Shown here piece by piece: positions 1-12,295 of a stretch of 64,000 nt of DNA. A program made the position numbers and the translations under genes. Source of the stretch: Karstenula rhodostoma CBS 690.94. Taxonomy: Eukaryota > Ascomycota > Dothideomycetes > Pleosporales > Didymosphaeriaceae. The notes below the pieces were generated by a model, which searched no databases, was not told the origin of the DNA, and saw only the letters and a list, made by a program, of their open reading frames with translations. The first letter of the stretch is position 1; each line of letters begins with the position of its first letter. The stretch is from contig MU001492.1 of NCBI GenBank assembly GCA_010093485.1, forward strand, positions 1,969,122 through 2,033,121, given 5' to 3'.

Positions 1-1385
1 GTGCAGCCGCTTCAGAGCACCTTTGTACTTGTCCAAGTCCGTAGAGTCCTCGCCCTGGCAGTCGCGCTTGATGCGGAGCGCGTTCGCTGCCATATCCTGG
101 CCGTTTTTGAAGTCTCCGACGAATTCGCAAGCCAGAGCAAGGTCCATGTATCTGCCAACAATCAGCCGAAAGTATGAAAGCAAATCGAAGGCGCACTCAC
201 ATATTGGCCAGCCTCATTGAGTAGTCTCCTATCTCCATGTGGAGGACCGCCAGCTCAAGCAGCTGCTTCACGAATTCCGGCTCCCTGACTCCCATCTCCA
301 AGTTCGGTCCTCGCAAATAGCTGGTCGTCTGTTCCAGCTCCTTGATGCGATACCTCCGATCAACACCCTCCCGAGCGAACCCATCGGCATCGTTCTCTTC
401 GCCAACACAAGCGGGGCAATCACAGCTGAACCCATAATGCTTCAGCTCCCAAGATCGGAGCGTCTTTTCGTGAGTCATGTCGCAGTATGAGATGGTAATC
501 TGATCGCCTGCCCTGACGTCGTGGATGATGTGGACCGTCTCGCGCTGGATGTTTGCGTTCCAGTTGAAGCTCGCGTTCGGGGTGCAGCTGTGATTGAAGC
601 GGGCTGCATTCGGGAAAATGCCAGCGCCTTTGCCCATCTCCATGCAGTTGTTTTGGAAGATGCTGAGCAGAGACGGCTCCTTGCCGATGCGGGCGTTGTG
701 CTGCTCTTGGATCCGTTGGAATTCGCGACCCTTCTGCGTGAGTCGCTCCGTGTCAGTGGGCTATATGTTGAAGATGGTGCATGTGGACATGCGGAGCTTA
801 CTTACCACACTCTCGTGTATCCTGCTCGGCCATTTCTTCGGATCCTGGCCATGGCTTGATGCTAAGCTCCAGTACGACTTCTGATCATCCACCGAAAGCT
901 TCGAGAAGGCCTCCTCGATGTCGGCTATTAAGTAATTTCCGTTGGAGATCGCAAGGAGAGGAGTATCACTAAGTATGCGCGTACCTCGCTTCAGGTCCTT
1001 GAGAGCAAAGCTGCCATAGCCCTTTCCTGTTACAGCTCGTACCTCGTAGAACTCATTGTCTGATGAATAGTGAGCAGGCTGATCGTCACTCTACAGCACA
1101 AGGATAAAAGTCTGAGTACAATGTGTTACCCTAAGGTGGGTAATAGGTAGGCACGTAGGCCAATAGTACTAAGAACTCTGTCCTAGTACTGTAGCTGCGT
1201 TGCACAGGGGAGCGAGGATAATTACCAGGAGCCTTCGGACGCATTTGCTGCACCGGCTGAGGTTCTGCGATGTCTACAGGTTGAGCCTCTCGAGTCGACG
1301 CGGCCTCTGATGCATCTGCTTGAGGCATTGTAATGGGGAGCGCATCGATCAAGCTGGTCTTCGGGTTTTCAAAGAAACTTGCCAT
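1..1385 (-). CDS. SET-domain protein (SMYD-like), 3' end cut by window edge
   Basis: Probable protein-lysine methyltransferase-like SET protein. Proposed exons on the minus strand are 1385-1226, 1059-806, 733-201 and 151-1, which join in phase and give at least 366 residues with no stop before the window edge. The third exon carries the SET core: RFNHSCTPNA, then VRAGDQITISYCD, followed by a Cys-rich post-SET stretch (GFSCDCPAC). The second exon holds the SET start (EVRAVTGKGYGSFALKDLKRG). The N-terminal 50 residues are low-complexity. Fungal proteins of this layout are usually annotated as SET domain proteins related to SMYD; substrate is unknown. The first intron (1060-1225) is the least certain boundary, because other acceptors exist nearby. 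Function beyond the SET fold is inference. Confidence 0.85.
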
Positions 1386-1632
1386 GTTGCTGTTCGTCCT
1401 CGGTAGTCGCGGCGGCGTTCAGAATCCAACCAGAGCGGTGACGGTCAAGGACGATATGGAACTACCTGGAAGTAATTATGCGAGAGCTTTTGGGTCGGTG
1501 AGATATTTACAAAGTGAGAACAGGAAGTGATACCAGCAAACGGTCTCGCGTTCCTTCCACGCTAGCGGCACAAACAACGCGCCTTCCCGTTTCTACCCCG
1601 ATCACCCTTCACCAACATTGGCTTCAGACAAA

Positions 1633-3447
1633 TTACCGGCCATACACTTCAGAGTCATTCTCGTTGATGAGCGCCATTTCCTCCTTACGGTACGTATCGG
1701 CCTCGACATAGCTCGTCACATTCGCGTCGAATACGAAATCCTGCGGGTTCTCGAGGTCGTACACCGGCCAGTCTTCCTCTTTGCCGTTCCATGCCGCAGA
1801 CTTCTTCCACGAGTTCGGGTCTTGGTCGTGGAAGAAGCTGATCCAGCTGCTGTCCATCAGCTTGGCGAGGTCAATGTAGCTTTGACCCTTTCCCTGGAAA
1901 GGTGGCGTCGCGGCGGGAATGTAACCGCTGCCCACAATGTTATTGAAGACAAACGCCACTTCCTGAAAATGGGATACACCAACTTGCGGAACCAGACCAG
2001 CCGGGATCGCGTTGAAGCGGTAGCAGTACGCTGAGAGACCCGCAGCGGCCCAAGTCTCGCACGTCTTCCTCCGATGGGCAATGAAGGTGTAGTCCCCGAA
2101 GTAAGAGGCAGAACGTCGGAACTGTTCTCCATATTGTCCTCCCGGGCGAGTATCCCCCAAGTTGGCAATGACGTTGACCGACAAGTCGTCGGGGTATGCC
2201 TCAAGAATCTGGTCTACAAGTTCCCCCGACACTTGAGGAACAGCAGCGATGATGGCAGCACGGAATTGCTCAGTGGTGTTTATGCCCTTGGGGCTGAAAC
2301 TTGATCCCTCATCTGAGTTGGCTCCTTCAATGATGGGTACTTTGACGAATCGACCATCCGCAAGTTGCTTAGAACTATAGTCGGCAACGAAGTCGTCGTC
2401 CTTGTAAGGTCCGAACAGAGCCAACGTTTTATTGTAGGACGTGCTAGTGGAGTTTATCGCGGTGTTGAGTTGAACTGCCGGTACCTCGCGGAGACACTCG
2501 AGTGAGCTTGATGCACTGCTGCAGTTGGTCCTAGAAAGGAGCTCCTTGTACAAGTCGGGGTTGCTCTCGATCGAGTTGTTGAGCCTCCGGTAGTATATCG
2601 GGTTTCCAGACTCCATCGCCGCACCTCGAAAGAGCTTGTCGTCGCGACCCTCATAGGCAGTGATATGGAAACCGACGGATGCTCCTCCGGCACTCTCTCC
2701 GAAGATAGAAACCTTCTCACAGTCACCTGCGAGAATCATCAACTTCTATCATTGCAACTTTTCGACTTCGGACTTACCTCCAAAGGCCTCGATGTTCTCC
2801 TGGACCCAGTGCAGCGCCAATCGCTGGTCTCTCAGACCGAAGTTCGACCCGCCCTCCTCTATAAGCTCTTGGGTCCCACTCAAAAAACCCCACGTGGACA
2901 AGCGATAGTTGATGCTTACACCGATGATGGGCTTCCCGAGCTCGACTGAGTTCTTTACCATGTACGATAAGTTGTACCGTTGATCAACTCCCGAGCCTTG
3001 GTAAAAGCCACCTCCGTGGATCCAAAACGCAACGGGCAGTGCCTGGTTTTCGTATCCAGCAGGTCGAACTACGTTGAGGTACAAGCAGTCTTCGCTGACT
3101 GGGTAGTTCCATTGATCGGAGCCGTAGCCATAGCACTGGGCACTTTTGTTAGTATTATGTTGTCGCAGACTTCATTCTGTACATACCGCACTGGAATATT
3201 GGGTTGCTTGTTTGCTGTCCGCCCAACTCTGGTTCAAGCTTGCCGGGTTCTTGAACCTGAGGTCGCCGACAGGAGCTTGCGCATACGGAACCCCCAGAAA
3301 AAAGTCCTGGTTATACTGCGAGTCGTGCACGCCTTCATACGTGCCGTTCTTCACTTGCGCTCTGGGACAACTTTCGGATCGAGCAACAGGTGCCGCATGG
3401 ATAGCGCCGACCAAGAGGCCCAAGGCCACAGCTGAGTTGTGTAGCAT
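1633..3447 (-). CDS. secreted type-B carboxylesterase/lipase
   Basis: Three exons, 3447-3187, 3135-2778 and 2726-1633, join in phase to a 570-residue protein, the usual length for fungal type-B carboxylesterases (COesterase, alpha/beta hydrolase fold). A signal peptide is visible (hydrophobic stretch ending near AIHAAP), so it should be secreted. The nucleophile elbow FGESAGG places the catalytic Ser near residue 218. The acid is the Glu in NSDEGSSF near residue 346, and the His lies in GVSHFQE near residue 459, so the triad is complete. The motif SEDCLYLNV and the oxyanion-type HGGGF are also present. It hydrolyses ester bonds of an unknown extracellular substrate. Introns are 51 bp each. 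Confidence 0.93.
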
Positions 3448-6293
3448 GTTGACAATTGAAGACTCACGAAAGTCGGGATCCTACAGCCACAAAGCATGAG
3501 ATCGGCGGCCCTTCATATACCTACCCACACGTGGCTATGGATGATCCTACTGTCTAATGGGTACCCTGTTCCCATGGGACGGCTGAGGTAGCTCTTCTGT
3601 GCCGTGGAGCATTGATGAAATTTGCCGCTCGCCTAACCATTTCTTAACATGCAGACTTCGGCCCTGGCTGCCTTTAGAGCGATGGTCCGGTACGGAAAGC
3701 ACACCTTCTGCGGGTCATTGTACAATTCGCCGTGACTAGCGCAGCGCTACGTGGTACACGCCGTTTATGGGCGATCCATGATGTAGTGAAGCGGCTCCAA
3801 GGAACAACGCTCGCTTCCTAAGGCGGGTTGTCATGCTATCCAAGGCTTTTCTAGATGATAACCTTTTCGCTCCTTTTGACCAGAGGGTATAGGTCCGGCA
3901 GCCAAAGAGCGCGAGCACAGTTTCCAAATTTCGTCCTGGTGCGCACATGCACACGACTCAACCAAGACTAATGAATTCTCTCCTCCCCACGGGACCCCGA
4001 AACCCCACTGTTCTCGTCCGCCATCGCGATTTCCCGACGATACTCCGGGGTGCATAGATGCATTACGTAGCGCACAAGGCGGGAACCAGGTTTAAATTGC
4101 GGGGTGAGAAAACCCCGGCAATTCATCGCGGCTCAAACGTTTACCCAGGAACATCGCCATCATCTTCCAAAACCAAAGGTCCTCAGATGATGAACCTGGA
4201 GAAATGCGATGAAGCGGTATCCAGTGGACGCCAGTTCATCGGTACCGCGGTGCTAATTTACACGTGGTAACGAGGTAACCGAGCAATGAACCTAGCACAG
4301 TCTACTAGGAGCGGGTACACAGCAGCCTTCCGAGGTTCAGCCACTGACATGGCTCCCCCGCACTACCAGCGTCATGGCGTTTCTCTTTCCAGGATGCTCT
4401 TCCTACATGACTCGGCATTCCTACATGACTCGGCAAGTTCTTCTCTGGAAAAGTACTTGATCCGATTGTCGGCTGTGGATGGGGCGATTCCGCACATAAC
4501 ACTGCAAAGGTGCAAAACAGCCATCGCGCACGAAATCGTCTTTAGTCGAGATGCTCCGTTACTACGATGATGGCGCTTAAAGACCAAATGGTGCTTCTTC
4601 TTGGAAGCTTCATCGTAGTGGATTCAGTCATCCAAGAATCTACGTAGTCGTTATATGGCGAATACATAGTGCGGTCTCCACAGGAATCCATCAATAAGTG
4701 TGCACGAACTTACTGCACGCGGGAATCGCTGACTGCTCAACACACACGCTAGCTATCATTTCGAGGATTTCCTTACTACGCACTGGAACAAGAAAATAAA
4801 CGCCACATATCTCTGTACTTGGATTGTTCTCTACGACCGCTGCCCAAGGGGAAGTGCAACAGCCTGTAAAGTCCATCACCGACGAGTAGGTTTTGGCACA
4901 TGATATACAGCACTTCCCGTGAAAAAATATCTGGATGCCAGCATTTCCTGCTTCGATCTAACAAACAGTAAGAGAATTTAAATCCTTACGTCGAGCAACA
5001 AGAACTGCATAAATTCGTGTCGACTATTCACAGTGGTCCTCACAACCATGGATAGCATATTGGCTCCCACCATCCAGCCCCATGTTCTTGGATCATTCCT
5101 CACATCAACGTGTGTAAACAGCGGTGAGTATATTGAGGCCAGGAGAACGTGAACGGCCTGATCTGATGTGGCGGCAGGGTTGGATAGACACTACACTGAT
5201 GTCTCTCTGTGTCGATTGGCATAGCCTCTAGTGTCCATTCAGCTCTGTATGAGGTGAGGGACTGGGCTTAGTCGATTAGTGGGTACTTTCTAGTTTACCA
5301 ATCCCGGGCGAGGATAATCTGGCCAATTGTTACTACTATGAGGGCAAATTGTCTATATCTGATCTTCAATAAGGATCACGAGAACAAACCCCACGTAATC
5401 ATTGTCAGCGCAATTAGGGCGTCAAAAATTATCCAGCATACGTACACGCTGATTACGCCCGTCACATTCCCTTCTTTCCAAGGCGTCGTATGACTTAAGC
5501 TGATGCGAACAGTTTCTCGGTGAATTTTCAGCATAGCCGCCGCTCTAAGAATGCTGTGAAGTGCCCGTCCAGGTGGATAGATATGCTGATTTCGATTATT
5601 GATTTAGGTTAAAGATAATTCATACTTCCTGCAAGATGTTTACATCCCCTGGAGTTACGATGGAAGAACAAAGTCCCTATGCCACACTGTTACTGCCAAC
5701 CTTGATCATATAACGCCACTCATCTTATCATACCCCGTGCCATAAGGCAACCAAGCCCAAGAATATCACCTCTCAATGCGTTGAAGGTGGACCCTGAGCT
5801 CTTGAAGTTCTCAATGGTCATGAGGTGGTCACATTGCGGAAGGCGACAGCGCTCCACTATATATCCAATCAAGATTGTGCGAAATAGTGGGCCAAAAACT
5901 AAGTAGGCGTGCCATGACCGTTAACCGTCCTTTGAAGGAAAAAGTTCGCTGTAGCGAATCGGAAAATTATCCCCGACCTGCTGCATGAGGCCCGGTGGTA
6001 CAACGGTGACTCGCCACTCACATTTCGCACAAGAACAGTCAGGGTACTTGTAGGAACGCGGGGTTCGGCATAGTTACGGGCGCGAATGTGGGCCCGAGCC
6101 TCCCAGAGCCAATTGGAACGAAGACCCTGATCCTGCATGAGTCGCGCACGATGCCTTGCCGCGGGAGCCCCCAAGCTTTTCCTACGACGGCTAAGGCTTG
6201 CATCCGTCTCCCTTGGTCCTTAGGTTTTCTGTTAGCTCTTCTCCTTTTCCTCTCAAGCCCTGTGCTTTTTCGTATCTTTGAAGACGCTGCGAG
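3448..6293. other. intergenic region without a recognisable gene
   Basis: A 2.8 kb stretch between the divergent starts of the carboxylesterase and the MFS permease. Only short open frames occur and none resembles a known family. It becomes moderately AT-rich from about 4.9 to 5.9 kb but keeps normal CA/TG content, so it is not RIP-damaged. A perfect 18-bp tandem duplication lies at 4400-4435. Both flanking genes presumably take their promoters from its ends. Confidence 0.6.
4400..4435. repeat. perfect 18-bp tandem duplication
   Basis: Two adjacent identical 18-bp units (ttcctacatgactcggca) at 4400-4417 and 4418-4435. No wider repeat context is visible. Confidence 0.9.
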
Positions 6294-7846
6294 ATGTCGG
6301 TTCACGAGAACGCGGCGCAAGACAAGGATCTGGAGAAGCTCAAGGTACATAGGACACACTTCACTAGTATAGATCTAAATTAATGCCGAAGCACAGGGCA
6401 ACGACCGCGTCGAGGCGCTTGAAGACTACTTCGACCCAGTTGCAACGAAGGCCCTGGTTTGGAAACAAGATCTGCGGATTATTCCTCTGGCGGCAGGCAT
6501 CTATCTTCTCTGCTACCTGGATCGAAGCAATATTGGTGAGCCCAGCCTGAACAATCTTCGATCAATCAACTGACAGGCTTGCAGGCAACGCGAAGACACT
6601 CAATGCTAGCCACAATGAATCCCTTCTGCAGCTGACGCATATGACCAACTATCAGTATACCATTGCGCTGATGGTCTTTCTTGTCGCATATGCCGTATTC
6701 GAGGTACCGTCAAACTACTTCCTGAAGAAATGTAAACCTAGTCGGTGGATTGCCTTTCTCATGTTCTCGTGGGGGGCCTGCACTATTGGCCTCGGCGGCG
6801 CACAGAACTATGCCACTGTTACCGCCGTGCGTTTCCTCCTCGGGATGTTCGAAGCGGGTCTTTTCCCCGGCCTCGTGTACTACCTTACATTTTGGTACCG
6901 AGCGAAGGAGCGGTCGATGCGTGTTGCCATCATCCTCGCTTCAGCAACCCTAGCAGGCGCTTTTGGTGGCGCTATTGCCTATGGCGTCGGGCACATGACC
7001 CAGGTTTCGGGTCTTGCGTCGTGGCGGTGGCTTTTCATCCTGGAAGGCATTCCGTCTTGCGTTTCTTCCGTGGCAGTGTGGTTATTCCTGCCTGATTACC
7101 CCGAAGAAGCGAAGTGGCTCACGACCGCCGAACGTGAACTCGCTGTTGCGCGCCTAGAAAAGGAAGGCTCAAAGGGCGATGCCCCGTCTTTGACTTGGGA
7201 GACTGCGAAAGAGACTATACTAGATGGCCGTCTCTGGATCCACTACATCATCTACTTTGGGATCTCGGCGCCTTTCAGTTCGCTCTCGCTCTTCACGCCC
7301 ACCATCACAGCAGGCCTTGGATATGAGAATTTACAAGCACAGCTCATGACGATTCCACCGTACGCCGTTGCTTACGTAGTGAGTATTGTCACCGCATGGT
7401 CGTCGGATCACTTCAACGCTCGCGCGTTACACTCGGCCGTGCTTTCCACTATTGGCGCGATTGGCTTCCTCGCATCCGCTGTTCTTCCTGCAGACAGCTA
7501 TCATGCACGCTACGGCTGCCTCATCATCGCGGCCAGCGGTGCCTTTTCCTGCATTCCACCCTTGTTAGGCTGGTTGAGCAGTAACATGCACACGACAGCA
7601 GCGGCTGGGCTTGCGATCGCATTGAATGTGTCATGGGGAGCCCCAGGTCAGATCGTGGGTGTATGGATCTACAAAGCCAATGAGAAAGAAAAGGGATATC
7701 CGACGGGGCATTGGACGAATTTCGCAATGCTGCTCATGGTCGCCGTCGGATGTGTTGGTATGAGATTCTATTACCAATGGAGGAACAGAAAGATTAGGAG
7801 CTTGGGACCTGACGCATCTGGTGTGATGAAGGAGTTCAGCTACTGA
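6294..7846 (+). CDS. MFS permease, Dal5-like anion:cation symporter family
   Basis: Exons 6294-6344, 6397-6535 and 6585-7846 join in phase to 483 residues, typical for the fungal allantoate/nicotinate/pantothenate-type permeases. After a short hydrophilic N-terminus comes KQDLRIIPLAAGIYLLCYLDRSNIGNAK, the family's first transmembrane segment with the DRSNIGNA signature. Then follow repeated hydrophobic segments, the RFLLGMFEAGLFPG motif, a central hydrophilic loop with PDYPEEAKWLT, and a second half of six segments. It should sit in a membrane and import a small organic anion or vitamin-like solute; the substrate cannot be told from sequence. The two introns are 52 and 49 bp. The second splice is well supported because it restores NIGNAK. 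Confidence 0.93.
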
Positions 7847-8641
7847 TGTCCGTGAACCGCATAGAAGCGCAATCGTAGAGGAAGTCTATGGAACGCCTTC
7901 GTCAGGTCCAGCAAGGAATGAGACCGAGCTATAACGCATCTATGTACCCTGAGTGTGTGGTTGCACCACATGAAAAGAGAAGGTGGAAATTAATGGACTC
8001 GTAAAGATAATAAGTAATGATTTAATAATTAATATTCTTAAAAGTAAAGAGCTTTGTTCCCAGACCAGGGATAACCTCCCTAAGTCGTCAACTGCTGCAC
8101 CACAAAGCGTTCTCCTAAAGATGGCGTCTGTGGATCATTGGAATACATTAAATGCGCCATGTTGACACCGTATCCGTGTGCGGCATCACATATGCCATCA
8201 GCCTAGATTAACATTAGCGCAATTCTCACAGATACAGATCCTGCACTGGCTCCACTTACATAGATACATACATCCTTCGTCTTGTTGATCCACTCACTTT
8301 GGAATGAACTTTGCATCAGATTTCGCGCTGGTACCATTCACGTTCTTCGTGGTGTCGCCTCCAACACAAGCACTGCCGTGTGTGAACATTCAATAAACAC
8401 TGCTCTCAACTGCCATAACGGTTGTGTTCGTGCTTTCCTCCTATAAATCCTTAATCCTAGCATATTGGGCAGGATCAACAAGAAAGAAACAGCACTATCC
8501 AAACTGGAACACAGGCTAAACACTCGCATCTCCGCCATGAAAGACCAAATACTCCCGCATCGCTACTTCACCCACGCCGCCTGATCATGTAGGATCGTTC
8601 TGCATGGGCTATCAACAATGCTGTACTTTGACCCCGTCTCA
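7847..8641. other. intergenic region between convergent genes
   Basis: About 800 bp between the 3' ends of the permease and the MDR oxidoreductase. It is somewhat AT-rich around 7.98-8.06 kb. No family-like reading frame, RNA or repeat is visible; it likely holds both 3' UTRs. Confidence 0.6.
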
Positions 8642-9769
8642 CTATGGAATTTCCAGCACCAACTTCCCAGAAGTCTTCTTCGACCCGAATTGTTCCTGTG
8701 CTAGCCCGATCTCTTTCAGTGGATACACCTTGCTCACATGCGGCCGAATCTCGCCTCGCTCGACATAAGAAATCAAGTTCGCGAAGACCTCGTCTTCCTG
8801 AAAAGTACAACCGAAGAAGCTGAGATCCTTGAGATACAACGTTCGAACATCAAGCTCTACAAGTGGACCTGCTATGGCGCCAGCGACTGCATATCTTCCC
8901 CCTGGCCTGAGCACATCTAGCAGGCTTGAAAACGCAGGACCAGCGACAAGATCGAGGAAAACGTCAACGGAGTTTCTCCCAAGCTTCGAAACGAGGTCTC
9001 CATCTCTTGCAACAGCTTGGTCGGCGCCCACAGCCAGCATATTCCCCGCCTTTTCTCTCCCGCCAATCGCAGTCACATAGGCACCTCGCCGCTTCGCCAA
9101 CTGGATGGCCGCAGCGCCGACGCCCCCAGATGCACCCGTGATAGCAACATGCTCTCCAGCTTTGACATTGGCGCGATGCAGCATATGCTCCGCCGTCGAG
9201 AAGGCGCAGGGAATCGATCCGAGCTCGACATCGCTCCAGTCACAGGCCACCTTGAACGTCTCCTCCGCAGGCGCTTTCGCATACTGTGCGAAGCCGCCGT
9301 CGCACTCGGAGCCAAACGTCCAGCACTCGTACGGCCACCGACTCACATAGTGTCGGAGCATGGTATTGACGAGTACGCGTTCACCGATGCGCTTCGGATC
9401 GACGTCGTTGCCCACTGCGACGATGCGACCGCAGCAGTCGGCGCCTTGGATACGTGGGAAGTGGAGGGGGACGCCGGACCATGATGCATCGTCGGCGTGC
9501 TGACCTTTTGCTGTTCCTGTGCCGGTACCGCTTTTGAAGCCTTTGGAATACCAGCCTATTCGGGTGTTGATGTCGGTGTTGTTCATGCCGGCGGCTGCGA
9601 CGCGGATCAGGACTTCATCGGATGCTGGTGAGGGGACGGGCAGGTCTTCGCGATATTCGAGTTTTTCGGGGCCACCGTGGCCAGTCAATATTACGCCGAT
9701 CATCGTTTTGGGAATTTCAGGGTGCTGTTGGCTTTGTGTGGTCATCTTGGTGGTTGGGGATCTGAGCAT
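8642..9769 (-). CDS. MDR-superfamily NAD(P)H oxidoreductase (quinone oxidoreductase-like)
   Basis: Intronless frame of 375 residues, normal for the medium-chain dehydrogenase/reductase superfamily. The N-terminal GroES-like domain includes EVLIRVAAAGMNNTDINTR and FPRIQGADCCGRIVAVG. The Rossmann nucleotide-binding motif AITGASGGVGAAAIQLAK lies at about residues 209-226. The C-terminal part ends in the family's usual SGKLVLEIP. The classical catalytic-zinc Cys/His pattern of alcohol dehydrogenases is not evident, which favours a quinone-oxidoreductase or zinc-free enoyl-reductase type. Translation may begin at residue 9 (9745) instead of 9769. The substrate is unknown. Confidence 0.93.
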   Translation of the reverse strand: MLRSPTTKMTTQSQQHPEIPKTMIGVILTGHGGPEKLEYREDLPVPSPASDEVLIRVAAAGMNNTDINTRIGWYSKGFKSGTGTGTAKGQHADDASWSGVPLHFPRIQGADCCGRIVAVGNDVDPKRIGERVLVNTMLRHYVSRWPYECWTFGSECDGGFAQYAKAPAEETFKVACDWSDVELGSIPCAFSTAEHMLHRANVKAGEHVAITGASGGVGAAAIQLAKRRGAYVTAIGGREKAGNMLAVGADQAVARDGDLVSKLGRNSVDVFLDLVAGPAFSSLLDVLRPGGRYAVAGAIAGPLVELDVRTLYLKDLSFFGCTFQEDEVFANLISYVERGEIRPHVSKVYPLKEIGLAQEQFGSKKTSGKLVLEIP

Positions 9770-11168
9770 ATATCAGTCTTTGCGCCAGCTAAACTAACAT
9801 TGGAGGACTACGTACGAAAGGCTTTCAGATAGTATGTAGATGTGTTTCTGATTTCTTGCGTCAATGCAAGGCATCTTTAAATACGAATCAGATTAATCGG
9901 CTTTAGCTGTGATGGGGATGATGTCGTCAATAGTTGTGTCTTTGAAGTAGCCAATCAACATGCTCAATCGCATTACAAATGCATCCCACTCCCCTCTCAC
10001 AACCTTCCTTAAATAAACCCAGATTGCTTTCAGTAGCCCAAATCTGTAAAGCCATAGTTATTGCCCAACATCTAACGAATCGGAATCAGACCTGTCATGC
10101 GTTCCATCTTTCTTAATCTGGCTTAGCTCCACTCCCCTGTGAATCATTGCGAATACAAACATAATGAACTACGTGCGATATCAACGCATTGAGATAGCCC
10201 CTCGCTCATGAACTCGACGACTTACATCTACAGTGTGCGTTCAAAGCAGTCGTGCTCAAGTCTTACCCTTTAATTTTCTTGTGTCAGCGGACACACGCTA
10301 AGCCCATGGAACCCATAACCCAAACGAACCGCCTCTTTCAAGGCACATCTCTCATCAATCCAGTCCAATCATACCAGCAGCCTCTCCCACAAAACCACCC
10401 CGAATCCAATCCTCCTAGGCCTCTTGACTAACACACAAAAGACGCAACGTTTCCCTCCCCTCCCCTCCCCTCCCACCCACATACACCCTACATATCCCCT
10501 CGACAAGCCCCCACCCACGCCGACACACTCGCTCACAATTTCCCTTCATACATCCGCACCCCCATCTTCTTACGCCCAAACCAAAGCGTTTCACCCTCCG
10601 TCCTTGGCGCTTATCCCTGCCTGCCAAGCCACTTAAGACAACACTGCGACTCGCCGCGTCGTGCTTGACTCGGGTGCCGAACGGGCGTGGGGTTCGGGCA
10701 GGAACTTGTGCATGATACATACCAAGGCGGCTCTGCGTCGTGGGTTTTGGGCGGGAAAATGGGCGGGTGGGGGGCAGAGGGGAAGGGGGGGTTTTCGCGA
10801 TCTGAGATGAACTTTCGGTGGCGGAGGATGCGGTTCCGGGAAGGGGAGGCGGGTTTGTTTTGTTGCTGTCATCCGTTGCATATGCAAGCACACGTGAGCA
10901 AAAGGAACCAAAGTAGATCAACTAGTCGTTTATTGGATTCTATTCTTTTTCCCATCTCCATCGGCGTGACGAGTCTTCCTCAATAACACCGGCATACTAT
11001 CATATACCTGTTCGTCGTAATTCCCTCGTGTACCAAAGGCCCCAATCGTAGAAAGGAAATGTTTGCGCCACACAGATACGCGCCTCCCCTGTTCGAACCT
11101 CCCCACGCGTGCTGCTCTTACAAAATGGGTATCAACGCCCCGCAATTGACCAGTCCCCGGGTTGGCGC
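9770..11168. other. intergenic region with a polypyrimidine tract
   Basis: About 1.4 kb upstream of the oxidoreductase and downstream of the secreted protein at 11169. A C/T-rich run on the plus strand (about 10.43-10.61 kb), including CCTCC-type repeats near 10450-10480, creates long but low-complexity frames on both strands. None resembles a protein family. Confidence 0.55.
9876..9883 (-). promoter_or_regulatory. TATA-like element of the MDR oxidoreductase gene
   Basis: The minus strand reads TATTTAAA about 107-114 bp upstream of the 9769 start codon, a usual distance for a fungal core promoter. It is a sequence match only. Confidence 0.4.
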
Positions 11169-11867
11169 TCAGACTTCGGTGATGGCGACGAGGGTCATCT
11201 TGGGCGCCTCGGCGTCCTCGACGACCTCGGAGCGCTTGGCTTTGCGCTCGGCTCCAGGGGCAGCGGCGCCGTTGGCTGCAGAGTTGGCGGGAACGTTGAG
11301 GCCAGCGTTGACAGTGATACCAACACCAGAGCCCTCAGCACCGGTACCGAGCTCGATCTTGGGCTGGTTCTGCTGGGCCCTCTCAGCGTAGCCCAGGGCG
11401 GCGTTGAAAGAGTTGATGTCGCGCTTGATCCACTCAACGGCGGCGGAGACGGCATCGATGTGGGCCAGCTCGGTGGGCTCGGGGCGGGCCTCGCGCTTAA
11501 GGATCGCGTTGATGTCGCGGACGAGGTTGCCTCGCTTTGCTGCTTCGCCCTCAGCTGGTTGTTCTTGTTGCTCCGCCGGCTGGGCTTCGCCTTGCTGCTG
11601 GGCCTCTCCTCCCTGCTGCGCGGCTTCACCCTGCTGAGCTTGTTCGTTGTTTTGCTGACCTGCTTGTGCGGCCTCGCCTGCTGCACCTTGCTGAGCACCC
11701 TGGGCGAGTGTGGCCATCAATTCAGACGCACCTGCAGCCCCCGCGGCTCCCAATGATATTTCACCATCACCGACTACCAGGGCGGGCGAATAGGCTCCCA
11801 AGTTGATGTTGAGGGGGACAGCGCCGACGGCGGCAACGAGAGCAAGGAGGACGGTGTGGGAAAGCAT
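11169..11867 (-). CDS. secreted Cys-free protein with Kex2-type processing sites
   Basis: Intronless frame of 232 residues, not recognised as a named family. It starts with a clear signal peptide (hydrophobic core LLALVAAVGA). Residues about 51-110 are low-complexity and rich in Gln, Ala, Gly and Glu. Four Lys-Arg pairs occur at about 111-112, 124-125, 148-149 and 211-212. Cuts there would release short peptides, and two of the resulting segments contain the word RDIN (RDINAIL, RDINSFN). There is no cysteine anywhere. The look is of a pro-protein processed in the late secretory pathway, but processing is inferred from dibasic sites alone. An upstream TATA-like GATATAAG on the minus strand lies near 12067-12075. 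Confidence 0.75.
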   Translation of the reverse strand: MLSHTVLLALVAAVGAVPLNINLGAYSPALVVGDGEISLGAAGAAGASELMATLAQGAQQGAAGEAAQAGQQNNEQAQQGEAAQQGGEAQQQGEAQPAEQQEQPAEGEAAKRGNLVRDINAILKREARPEPTELAHIDAVSAAVEWIKRDINSFNAALGYAERAQQNQPKIELGTGAEGSGVGITVNAGLNVPANSAANGAAAPGAERKAKRSEVVEDAEAPKMTLVAITEV

Positions 11868-12132
11868 CTTGTCGGTTTTGGATGGTAATGTATTATAGAG
11901 TTAGACTCGGAAGACGGGCTAAAAGAGGAATTGAATAAACGACGTAGTGGATTTGAAAAAGTGATTGAATGTCTAGTCGCCCGGCGACAGATGAGACTGA
12001 TTAGGATAATCGGTAAGAAGTGAAGGTGAGTGGCCGGACTGGAGAGCAAAAGAGTGGGCTCATGGTGGTCTTATATCGACGTGGAGCATGGCCCAACGAT
12101 CTTCGCGATGCCACCGCCAAGCGAATCCCGCT

Positions 12133-12295
12133 GTTTGAAGTGAGCTTGAAACTTCTGTGAGGCCGAGCCAAGCATGTGAGGTCGAGCACGGCAGACGCTT
12201 CGCAAGCGTGCTCGTGGGTCGTGATGCGTGGAAAGGCCGCCAAGGCGCTCCGGTCGTTTGAAGCCAGCTCGAAACTTCTGTGATGCCGCGCCAAG
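12133..12295. repeat. degenerate 40-bp direct repeat, two copies
   Basis: Copies at about 12133-12172 and 12256-12295 share 35 of 40 positions, including the exact core gaaacttctgtga. Spacing is about 123 bp. The flanks resemble each other weakly, suggesting an older and longer duplication. Confidence 0.75.

Noticed and set aside
10415..10921. 168-residue open frame on the minus strand over the polypyrimidine tract
   Set aside because: The frame is a product of low-complexity C/T-rich sequence; both strands are open.
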